This document shows, piece after piece, positions 1 to 6,344 of a stretch of 64,000 bases of DNA. The notes beneath the pieces were generated by a model. That model saw nothing but the letters and a program-made list of their open reading frames with translations, was not told where the DNA came from and searched no databases. Both the position numbers and the translations under genes were made by a program. Location: contig JAAYBV010000003.1 in the NCBI GenBank assembly GCA_012744475.1, forward strand, positions 1 through 64,000, read 5' to 3'. Within the stretch, counting starts at the first letter, position 1; every line of letters starts with the position of its first letter. Source of the DNA: Phycisphaerae bacterium. Its GTDB lineage: Bacteria; Planctomycetota; Phycisphaerae; Sedimentisphaerales; Anaerobacaceae.

Positions 1-38
1 AGATCGCCGAGATCGAACTGCTCGGCGCCGCCCAGTAG
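1..38 (+). CDS. 3' end of an unidentified gene
   Basis: Only the last 11 codons and a TAG stop (36-38) lie in the window; the readable tail is IAEIELLGAAQ. It is followed by a strong terminator hairpin at 92-122, which fits the end of a transcription unit. Nothing can be said about its function. Confidence 0.5.
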   Translation, partial: IAEIELLGAAQ

Positions 39-91
39 CATTCGCTCCTGGTAACGGTCGAAGCCGCCTCATCGCGGCGAGAGGTATGTCA

Positions 92-127
92 AGGGGCCTG
101 TACCACCGCGGTACAGGCCCCTTTCTC
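92..127 (+). terminator. Strong intrinsic terminator after the partial first gene
   Basis: A perfect 13-bp stem (92-104 pairing with 110-122) closes a 5-nt loop ACCGC and is followed by TTTCTC on the + strand. The stem is followed by a pyrimidine-rich stretch rather than a long pure T run. It separates the upstream unit from the DUF3795 gene. Confidence 0.8.
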
Positions 128-160
128 ATTGCTCATTCCCGGATGGACGGTGCTTCTGCC

Positions 161-291
161 CGGCCGATTCCCTCTTTTCTCCTGAAAGTGCGATAACGAC
201 AGCGGAACCGGGATTTCCGCCTGCATCGTTGACCTGTCCGACAGGACACGCTACGATTGTGGCCGACCGTTGGAGCGAATCGCGTGGTGGC
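161..291 (+). repeat. Promoter-bearing intergenic module, copy A
   Basis: This stretch aligns over its whole length with 855-989, with scattered mismatches and a few small indels. Shared blocks include a CTCTTTTCTCCTG-like start, GGAACCG, TTGACC, TACRAT and a final GGAGNGAATNGCGTGGT. Both copies lie upstream of a gene and both contain a 17-bp-spaced promoter at the same place. Whether this is a duplicated regulatory region or a dispersed repeat family cannot be told from one window. Confidence 0.6.
229..257 (+). promoter_or_regulatory. Sigma70-type promoter for the DUF3795 gene
   Basis: TTGACC (229-234) and TACGAT (252-257) are separated by 17 bp. The start site would be near 264, giving a leader of about 57 nt before the ATG at 321. 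The same arrangement recurs in the related module at 927-955. Confidence 0.6.
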
Positions 292-320
292 ATGATGCCG
301 CTGTGGAGGTCGAAGGCATT

Positions 321-725
321 ATGGACGAAATCCTCTCTCGATGCGGCTTTCGGTGTGATCTGTGCCTGGCCTATCGCCCCAACGTCGAGGCGAATCTGGC
401 CGGCAGGCAGGTGCTCAGTGACGGCTGGCACAAGTACTTTGGCTTTCGCATCCCCGCCGAACAGATCATCTGCGACGGTTGCATGGCCGAGAACGCACAT
501 CTGATCGACAAATCGTGCCCTGTCAGGCCATGCGTCATGGAGCGAGGACTCGCCAACTGCTCACAGTGTCCGGACTGCCCCTGCGCCCAGCTCACCGAGC
601 GTCTCGTCGTCTACGAAGAGTTGGCAACTCGAACACCGTTTCCAATTCCCTCCGAGGACCGCACCCGCTTCATCGCACCCTATGAGAACAAGCGCCGCCT
701 CGACCAACTCCGGCGGTCATCCTGA
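321..725 (+). CDS. DUF3795-family cysteine-rich protein
   Basis: A 134-residue soluble protein with eleven cysteines in clusters: C8, C12 and C15 at the N-terminus, C51-x2-C54, C66 and C71, then C80, C83, C86 and C88. The phrases CGFRCDLC, DGWHKYFG and CPVRPCVMERG are typical of the DUF3795 family, whose members are thought to bind metal, though no reaction is established. I chose the ATG at 321 because the family motif begins a few residues later and a GGAGG-like site lies 11 nt upstream; an in-frame ATG at 270 would add 17 residues not resembling the family. It has its own promoter at 229-257 and looks monocistronic. Confidence 0.75.
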   Translation: MDEILSRCGFRCDLCLAYRPNVEANLAGRQVLSDGWHKYFGFRIPAEQIICDGCMAENAHLIDKSCPVRPCVMERGLANCSQCPDCPCAQLTERLVVYEELATRTPFPIPSEDRTRFIAPYENKRRLDQLRRSS

Positions 726-854
726 GCGAGCACTGGAGGCTTCATCCACGCCGCAGACAACGCGGCAGGAGTCTCCGGGCGGCCAATCCCTATTCTGGAC
801 GAGGATTTGCACAATTCGTCGGCCTTCGTCGTCGTGCCCGTCTTCGCCCAGGCC

Positions 855-989
855 CCGGCTGATGCCCTTTTCTCTCCTGGACGTGCGAGAAGCACGGTGG
901 AACCGGTGGTATTCTCGCCTTCCTGCTTGACCCGCCCGCCCGACCGAGCTACAATCGTAGACGAGCGTCGGAGAGAATGGCGTGGTAGC
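855..989 (+). repeat. Promoter-bearing intergenic module, copy B
   Basis: This is the partner of 161-291. It ends in GGAGAGAATGGCGTGGTAG, which reads as a ribosome-binding-like GGAGAG followed by a four-codon micro-ORF Met-Ala-Trp-stop; copy A has ATC instead of ATG there, so the micro-ORF is probably accidental. The rest of the 726-1190 gap holds the promoter at 927-955, an inverted repeat at 1109-1127, and no convincing gene. Confidence 0.6.
927..955 (+). promoter_or_regulatory. Sigma70-type promoter upstream of the wHTH/HEPN cassette
   Basis: TTGACC (927-932) and TACAAT (950-955), 17 bp apart, are a close match to the bacterial housekeeping consensus. The predicted start near 962 leaves a leader of about 230 nt before the ATG at 1191, in which the inverted repeat at 1109-1127 lies. 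Confidence 0.65.
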
Positions 990-1108
990 GGTACAAGAGA
1001 CGATCCGCACAAGATGCCGAGATGAAGAGGCTTGTAGACCGCAACAGGCAGCTAATCAAGGAGTCAAGCCGATTTGTCTCTGGATTCTCTGGGCGTCCTT
1101 TACGCATA

Positions 1109-1127
1109 CCCCGAACCGTGTTCGGGG
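1109..1127 (+). promoter_or_regulatory. Inverted repeat in the cassette leader (possible operator or RNA hairpin)
   Basis: CCCCGAACCGTGTTCGGGG is a perfect 8-bp inverted repeat around a 3-nt centre, 63 bp before the start codon of the first cassette gene. No T run follows, so it is not a normal terminator. It could be an operator for the winged-helix protein encoded next door or a leader hairpin; the sequence alone does not decide. Confidence 0.4.
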
Positions 1128-1190
1128 CGCTAGGCAGATCGGCATAGTGTTGTTCGGTGCACAGATCAAAAGACAAGAGAAGGGGCAACC

Positions 1191-1640
1191 ATGAGCAGAA
1201 TCAGGGTGCGACACGGTGACCACGAGATCGAGTTGGATGGGCCTGACGAGTTCATAAAGGCGCAGCTAGCCGACTTCTACTCTCGTCTCAAGGAGTCAGT
1301 CGGGCGGCTGCCGGTGTCCAAGATCAAACAGGAGATTCTGGAGCCTGCACCCAAGCCTGTAGGGGGCAAAGAGCCCACTCCAGCCGAATTCTACCGCCAA
1401 AAGGGGAAGGAGGATGGAATCTCTCAGATTCTTATTCTTGGCAAATACCTGGAGGAATACCGCGGCATATCCGAGTTCAGCCGCGACGACGTAAACAAAT
1501 TGAGCAAGGAGGTGAAACTCTCGAAGGATATCCACGGACAGTATTTCACAAACGCCGTGAAACAAGGGTTGCTCCGCTCCCATGGACACGGCAAGTACTC
1601 CCTGACTCTGTCCGCCGAGTCCACCTTGTCAAGCATGTGA
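1191..1640 (+). CDS. Small winged-helix-like protein, first gene of a two-gene cassette
   Basis: A 149-residue protein not assignable to a named family. The N-terminal third is charged (RVRHGDHEIELDGPDEF) and the middle is Pro/Lys rich. The C-terminal half (about residues 75-145) looks like a winged-helix domain: helices around ILILGKYLEEYRG and FSRDDVNKL, then YFTNAVKQGLL and a short beta wing GKYSLTLSAE. The same helical pattern recurs at the N-terminus of the downstream protein, so the two share a domain. The start has AGAAGGGG just upstream, and the stop lies 7 bp before the next ATG, implying one mRNA. Base composition is visibly poorer in GC than the flanks, suggesting transfer. A role as DNA-binding regulator or antitoxin is inference. 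Confidence 0.6.
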   Translation: MSRIRVRHGDHEIELDGPDEFIKAQLADFYSRLKESVGRLPVSKIKQEILEPAPKPVGGKEPTPAEFYRQKGKEDGISQILILGKYLEEYRGISEFSRDDVNKLSKEVKLSKDIHGQYFTNAVKQGLLRSHGHGKYSLTLSAESTLSSM

Positions 1641-1647
1641 GGCGGTC

Positions 1648-2427
1648 ATGACTCTACTGGAATTCCTCCGGGGCATTCCCAATTTTCAGGAGTTCTCTCG
1701 CAAGTCGAAGATCCTTTTGCTGGCATACTATTTGCGCCGGTACAAGGGAATGGTTGAGTTCAGTGCCGCAGACATGGAGACCGAGTGTCGTGGTTTGCTG
1801 AAGCCGCCCTCCGATCTGAGAACACAACTGCGTCTGCTTGCCAAAGGAAAGAACTCACTTCTAGCCAAAGGTAGCGCCAAAGATATATTCTCACTTAATA
1901 TGCCCGGATTGGATGAAGTCGAAAGCTATCTGGCTGGAACTGGCCCGGCTCCCGCTGTTGTAGATGCTATGATTGCCGATGCCTTAACATATTTGAAGAA
2001 GACGGTCGCCAAACTAAGCGACGACAATCAGCGAAAGTTCATGGCGGAGGCAATCTCGTGCCTTGCGGTCGATGCGCCACGCGCCACTATCGTTATGGCG
2101 TGGGCAGGCACGTGTGACCATCTGTATGACTACATCCTCAAGCACAAGCTGAACGAGTTCAACAACGCGCTCGCGAGACGAACGGACCGGTACGCCCGTC
2201 TTACGATAGCGACAAAAGATGACTTTGCAGATATGAAGGAGTCTGTAGTGATCGAAGTTGCTCGCTCGGCAGGTGTCATTACCAACGATGTGCGCAAGGT
2301 CTTGGACGAGAAGCTCGGCATTCGCAACACGTGTGCCCATCCATCAAGCGTAGAAGTTCATCGGAGCAAGGTTGTAAGCGTCATCGAGGATCTCATAGAC
2401 AATGTGATTCTGAAGCACCCCATATAG
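1648..2427 (+). CDS. Winged-helix/HEPN-like fusion protein, candidate RNase toxin or defence effector
   Basis: A 259-residue protein. Residues 1-95 repeat the winged-helix-like pattern of the upstream gene (KILLLAYYLRRYKG, VEFSAADME). Residues 105-259 are all-helical and end with LGIRNTCAHP, in which R226-N227-x3-H231 matches the R-(polar)-x3-5-H motif of HEPN ribonucleases; it sits at the start of the last long helix, as in that superfamily. HEPN proteins often act as toxins or abortive-infection effectors cleaving RNA, but non-catalytic HEPN domains also exist. Gene pairing, low GC and an isolated promoter fit a mobile toxin-antitoxin or defence unit; this is an inference from the motif and context. 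No membrane segment or signal peptide is seen. Confidence 0.55.
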   Translation: MTLLEFLRGIPNFQEFSRKSKILLLAYYLRRYKGMVEFSAADMETECRGLLKPPSDLRTQLRLLAKGKNSLLAKGSAKDIFSLNMPGLDEVESYLAGTGPAPAVVDAMIADALTYLKKTVAKLSDDNQRKFMAEAISCLAVDAPRATIVMAWAGTCDHLYDYILKHKLNEFNNALARRTDRYARLTIATKDDFADMKESVVIEVARSAGVITNDVRKVLDEKLGIRNTCAHPSSVEVHRSKVVSVIEDLIDNVILKHPI

Positions 2428-2639
2428 TAGCGTCGAACGAGGGGGTGGAACACTTCCCGCGAAGCGCAGCAAGTCCTGCGTCACCGTCCGCTGTGGTCGT
2501 GGGCCTCGCATGAATTCGCCATAGGGCACAAAAGAGGCCGTGGGCGATCGACTGAACGGGCAGCGCTGGCATCCGAATCCACACCGGTCATATTTGTTCT
2601 TCTCGTGCCGCTGGTCGAAGCTTGCCGTCGGAAATGGTG

Positions 2640-3215
2640 TCAGGCGTGGAGCTTTTTGAGCAGCCAGGCCATGTTCTGGCCGAGGGTCCGCATGGTTTGC
2701 AGGCCTTCCTCATCTCGTTCGACTTCGCCGGCGGCCCGCCCGATGCCGATGTTCCAGTAGCTCGAACCGGGCACGATCATCTGGCCGATGAAGAAGAAGT
2801 GGTTGATCGTGTCAAAGGCGTGGATGGAGCCGGCCCGTCGGACCGCGACCACCGCGGCGCCCACCTTGCGCCGCAGCATGTCGCCGTTGGCCCGGGCGAC
2901 GAACCCGGCGCGGTCGATCAGGGCTTTCATCTCCGTCGTCACGTCCGCGAAATAGGTCGGCGACGCCAGAATGATCCCGTCAGCCTGGACCATCTTCTCG
3001 ATGCAGTCGTTGGCGATGTCGCCGTCGACGACGCATCGGCGGTTCTTGTTCTTGAAGCACTGGCCGCACGCGGTGCAGCCACGGATGGGCTGACCGGCCA
3101 ACTGGACCAGTTCCGTCTCGATGCCTTCGGCCTCCAGTTCCGCAAAGACCTGCCGGACCAGAATGGCGGTGTTGCCGTCTTTTCGGGCGCTTCCGTTGAA
3201 TGCCACAACCTTCAT
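2640..3215 (-). CDS. Iron-sulfur flavoprotein (NADPH-dependent FMN reductase fold)
   Basis: A 191-residue cytoplasmic flavodoxin-like protein. The start [16 protein letters not shown] is the FMN phosphate-binding loop of this family. Cysteines C47-x2-C50-x2-C53-x7-C61 match the compact cluster-binding motif of archaeal/bacterial iron-sulfur flavoproteins (Isf), and SPTYFADVT is the usual second flavin loop. Such proteins shuttle electrons from ferredoxin or NAD(P)H to unknown acceptors, often under anaerobic or oxidative stress. An in-frame upstream ATG at 3407 would add 64 residues with no family resemblance; the ATG at 3215 has AAGGAGAG at the right distance. It converges on the wHTH/HEPN cassette across about 210 bp in which I see no gene or clear terminator. 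Confidence 0.8.
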   Translation of the reverse strand: MKVVAFNGSARKDGNTAILVRQVFAELEAEGIETELVQLAGQPIRGCTACGQCFKNKNRRCVVDGDIANDCIEKMVQADGIILASPTYFADVTTEMKALIDRAGFVARANGDMLRRKVGAAVVAVRRAGSIHAFDTINHFFFIGQMIVPGSSYWNIGIGRAAGEVERDEEGLQTMRTLGQNMAWLLKKLHA

Positions 3216-3401
3216 AGCATGCTCTCCTTGCTGTTGAGGGGTCGGTGGTTCCAGACCGTCGAGGCCGCATGCTATCCAATCCGCTCGCTCAAGGCAAGGC
3301 TGCAACCTCAGCCTGGATTCGTTGCGTGTACCCGGCATACGGTGGCGGATTGGGGCCATGGTTCCTGATCGCCACTCCTGGGGCCGGCCGATTCTTCTAT
3401 C

Positions 3402-3453
3402 TGTCATCTCGACTTCGCTCAGGGCTGAAGGCTTCGCTCCAGTCGGAATGACA
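3402..3453. repeat. TGTCAT...ATGACA inverted-repeat element
   Basis: A 52-bp element with terminal inverted repeats (TGTCATCTCGACT and AGTCGGAATGACA) around a GC-rich centre containing GCTTCGCTCC. A longer relative lies at 61790-61889. Elements of the form TGTCATTC(C/T)GA...AATGACA recur in intergenic DNA of many bacteria. This is the only feature I can identify in the 470-bp gap 3216-3685. Confidence 0.6.
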
Positions 3454-3685
3454 AAAGGGATGCGTCAGATGTGAGCGCCACCGTATTCCAACCTCGCCCG
3501 ATTCCGCCAATGTCCGGATAAAACCGGGCGGACAGCCTGAAAAGCCGCGACGGGGGTCCGTATCGGCGATCCAGCGTGGAATTTCCCCGCAATAAACGGT
3601 TTCGGCCTGCGACCAACCCAATGTGGCCGAATCGAGGCCGAAAACAGGCAATCAGTGGGGTTAACGAGATTTGAGGAGTTCGAAA

Positions 3686-4528
3686 ATGATTACGAAATGG
3701 CTGAAAATTGGGGCAATGGCAACGGTCGGCCTGGGGCTGGCCGGCGGTTTGCTGTTCGGAAAGGACATCGTCAGCTACGCCCGCAGCTCCGCCAAGGGCG
3801 TGCGGACCGTGGTCAAGGACTCGGTCCCGATCGAGTTCGAGCTGCGTCGGGCCCGCGACCTGCTGGAAGAGATCATCCCGGAGATGCACGCCAACATCCG
3901 GCTGATCGCCCAGGAAGAGGTGGAAGTGGCCGCGCTCAAGGGCGAGATCGCCAAGAACCAGGAAGGTCTCGAAGACGAACGTGCCAAGATCAAGACGCTT
4001 CGCGGCTCGCTGGAGACCCATCAGGCGCAGTATTCCTTCGCGGGCCGGCAGTATAACCGCGAGGACGTCAAGGCCGATCTGGCGGCGCGGTTCGAGCGGA
4101 TCAAGGAGAGCGAGCTGGTCCTGGCCAGCAAGCAGCGCTTGCTGACCTCACGGGAGAACTCGCTCAACGCCGCGGTGCAGTTGCTCGAGAAGACGCGGTC
4201 GCAGAAGAACATCCTCGAGAACAAGATTGAGACGCTGGCCAGCCAGTATCGCATCGTGAAGGCCGCCTCCGTCGGCTCGAAGGTCCAGGTCGACAACGGC
4301 AAACTGGCCCAGACCGAGAAGCTGATCGCCCAGATTCAGAAGCGTCTGGACGTGGCGGAGCGCGTGCTGGCGCACGAGAGCCGGTTCATCGAGGCGATCC
4401 CGGTCGATACCGTTGTCGAAGCGGACCTCGTTGCTCAGGTGGATGAGTATTTCCAGCAGCACGACGGGCCGGTCGAAGCAGATTCGGCGCCGGTTGCGAA
4501 GGTGCACGGGTCTGAGGCGTCTGATTAG
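3686..4528 (+). CDS. Membrane-anchored coiled-coil protein
   Basis: A 280-residue protein with one hydrophobic segment at about residues 5-24 (ending GLGLAGGLLFG) followed by a long charged helical region with heptad-like patterns between about 60 and 220 (EEVEVAALKGEIAKNQEGLEDE is one stretch, and RSQKNILENKIETLASQYR another). The C-terminus is acidic. It resembles planctomycete envelope coiled-coil proteins of unknown function. The ATG at 3686 has TGAGGAG 7 nt upstream; the ORF opens earlier but without signal. It is the first gene of the signalling block, though a hairpin (4545-4570) and a separate promoter (4618-4646) stand between it and the FHA gene. Confidence 0.6.
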   Translation: MITKWLKIGAMATVGLGLAGGLLFGKDIVSYARSSAKGVRTVVKDSVPIEFELRRARDLLEEIIPEMHANIRLIAQEEVEVAALKGEIAKNQEGLEDERAKIKTLRGSLETHQAQYSFAGRQYNREDVKADLAARFERIKESELVLASKQRLLTSRENSLNAAVQLLEKTRSQKNILENKIETLASQYRIVKAASVGSKVQVDNGKLAQTEKLIAQIQKRLDVAERVLAHESRFIEAIPVDTVVEADLVAQVDEYFQQHDGPVEADSAPVAKVHGSEASD

Positions 4529-4544
4529 AAAGACGAAGCTTCTC

Positions 4545-4570
4545 GCTGCCCGGCCGAGGCGTCGGGCAGC
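4545..4570 (+). terminator. GC-rich hairpin after the coiled-coil gene
   Basis: GCTGCCCG (4545-4552) pairs with CGGGCAGC (4563-4570) across a 10-nt loop, 17 bp after the stop codon. The T tract normally required is missing (CGCTCTCG follows), so it may be a weak terminator or only an mRNA 3' end. Confidence 0.4.
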
Positions 4571-4617
4571 CGCTCTCGCAGAACCGAATGGAGCATTATC
4601 CGCCAGGTAGGGCTGCA

Positions 4618-4646
4618 TTGCACAGACCCGCGCCGAGTGATAGAAT
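4618..4646 (+). promoter_or_regulatory. Promoter for the FHA-kinase-sigma unit
   Basis: TTGCAC (4618-4623) and TAGAAT (4641-4646) are spaced by 17 bp. The predicted start near 4653 gives a leader of about 42 nt to the GTG at 4695. It can serve all four genes down to the sigma factor, since no other clear promoter or terminator is visible among them. Confidence 0.55.
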
Positions 4647-4694
4647 CGAATCAGGCCAGCTTCACCGGCGCTCGCAACGAGAAGGAGCCTTGTC

Positions 4695-6299
4695 GTGTTG
4701 ATCCTGCGAATCAAGCAAGCGGAATGTGCGTTGGCCGACGGCCGGCTCGACGAGGCCTTTGAGATCGCCAAGGCCGAGGACGTCCGGCATCATCGCCACG
4801 GCCAGAGGCTGGTCGGCCGACTGGCGCGGGCCTATCTCCAGCGGGCTCGTCAGGCCCTGGAGGGCAACCGTTTGGACCTGGCGCTGGCCGACTGCAACAA
4901 GGCCGAGAAGCTGGCGGGCAACAGCGACGATGTGGCTCAATTGCGTGAGGCGGTCTGCCGGGCGATCGTCGAGCGGCAGCAGGGGCACGAGCAGGACGCT
5001 CTTCGCGTGGCGCAGGCCAGAGAACGGATCGCTGATGGCGGGCATTCCGTCGGCGGTCAAATCCTGGCCGAGGCCAATCCAGGCGATGCCCAGGCCGAGC
5101 TGCTCAAGCAGGAATTAGCCGCCGCCCGGTTGCACACCGAAGATGCGGTCGCCAAAGCCGAGGAGGCGCTGAAGCGAAGTGATATCGTCGCGGCGGTGGA
5201 TTTCATCCGTGCCGCCGGTGTCGTCAAGGCGCGGAACGGTCGGGCAGGTGAACTGCTCGGTCGAATCCGCAAGCTCGCCGGCGAGCAGGTTCAGGCCGGT
5301 CTGGAACAGGGGCGCATCGATCGCGCCCAGTTGTTGTTGCAGAGGCTGGCTCCGCTGGACGGCGACAGTCCGGAGATGACCGAGCTGCGCAGGGCGCTGA
5401 CGCATTGCCACCAGGCGGCTGAGCTGGTGGCGGCGGGCCAGCCCGGCGGCGCGTTGCCGTTGCTGCGGAAGGTCAAGGCGATGTACCCGTCGGCTCGGTG
5501 GCTGGACAAGGCCATCGGCGACGTCAAGCAGGCGGCCGAGGCGCTGGAAGAGCTCGATGCCGGGCCGCTGGGCCTGAGCATTGCGGACGCCGCCGGTAGT
5601 CGAGAACAGACAATGGAAGGCGACGAGCCGGCAGCCCCCGCGCGTCAGGAACTGCCGCGCCCGATCGTTCGAGGTATGGATGCGCGAATGGACAACAGGG
5701 ACACGTCACCGCTGCCTTCCGAGTTCGTCATGCAGATGGATGGGATCGGCAGTTATCTCGTTTTTCGCGGCGCGCGTGTGACGATCGGTCCGATCAGCTC
5801 GTCGGCCCGACCGACGCTGGGGTTAATGGCCGAGCCGAACCTGCCGGTGGTCAGCATCGAGCGCGTCGACGCGGATTATTTCGTGCGGTCGCAAAGCGCC
5901 GTTCAGGTCAACGGCGAATCCGTGACCGAAAAGCTGCTGGCTGACGGCGACACGATCGCACTGTCTCCGAGATGCCGGCTGCGGTTCCGTTTGCCCAACC
6001 CGGCCAGCACGACGGCTCTGTTGCTGCTGAGCGGCGCCAGGCTGGGCCGACCCGACATCCGACACATTCTCCTCATGGGTCGTGACATTCTCGTCGGACC
6101 CTATACGAACCATCACGTGCAGACCGAACATCTCGAAGACACGATCACGTTCTTCGAGCAGAACGACCGACTGCTGTGCCGGGCGAGCCAGCCTGTCACG
6201 ATCGACAACCGACCGATGCAGCCGGAGAAAGGCCTGACGATGGACCAGCCGATTCGGATCGGCAAACTGTCCATGGTCCTGGCCAGGTTTCACGCGTAG
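4695..6299 (+). CDS. Helical-repeat protein with C-terminal FHA domains
   Basis: A 534-residue cytoplasmic protein starting with GTG (GAAGGAG lies 8 nt upstream). Residues 1-300 are helical and rich in Ala, Leu, Glu and Arg with repeats of the type AYLQRARQALEGNRLDLALADCNKAEKLA, resembling TPR motifs. A linker (about 300-345) leads to one or two FHA-like beta sandwiches: YLVFRGARVTIGPISSSARP with VQVNGESV around 350-430, and a second HILLMGRDILVGP with VTIDNRPM around 450-534. FHA domains bind phosphothreonine. The Ser/Thr kinase follows 45 bp later, so this is a likely substrate or adaptor of that kinase; that pairing is inferred from neighbourhood. Confidence 0.75.
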   Translation: MLILRIKQAECALADGRLDEAFEIAKAEDVRHHRHGQRLVGRLARAYLQRARQALEGNRLDLALADCNKAEKLAGNSDDVAQLREAVCRAIVERQQGHEQDALRVAQARERIADGGHSVGGQILAEANPGDAQAELLKQELAAARLHTEDAVAKAEEALKRSDIVAAVDFIRAAGVVKARNGRAGELLGRIRKLAGEQVQAGLEQGRIDRAQLLLQRLAPLDGDSPEMTELRRALTHCHQAAELVAAGQPGGALPLLRKVKAMYPSARWLDKAIGDVKQAAEALEELDAGPLGLSIADAAGSREQTMEGDEPAAPARQELPRPIVRGMDARMDNRDTSPLPSEFVMQMDGIGSYLVFRGARVTIGPISSSARPTLGLMAEPNLPVVSIERVDADYFVRSQSAVQVNGESVTEKLLADGDTIALSPRCRLRFRLPNPASTTALLLLSGARLGRPDIRHILLMGRDILVGPYTNHHVQTEHLEDTITFFEQNDRLLCRASQPVTIDNRPMQPEKGLTMDQPIRIGKLSMVLARFHA

Positions 6300-6344
6300 C
6301 AGCAAGGTAAGTGACGACGATCTTTTTATCCGGCAGAGAAGACT

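Noticed and set aside
973-989. Micro-ORF Met-Ala-Trp-stop after GGAGAG as an uORF for the HEPN cassette
   Set aside because: The related module upstream of the DUF3795 gene has ATC at that place and no stop, so the micro-ORF is not a shared feature.
2428-2639. Possible gene remnant or terminator between the HEPN gene and the flavoprotein gene
   Set aside because: I see no convincing hairpin with a T tract on either strand and no protein motif in any frame.
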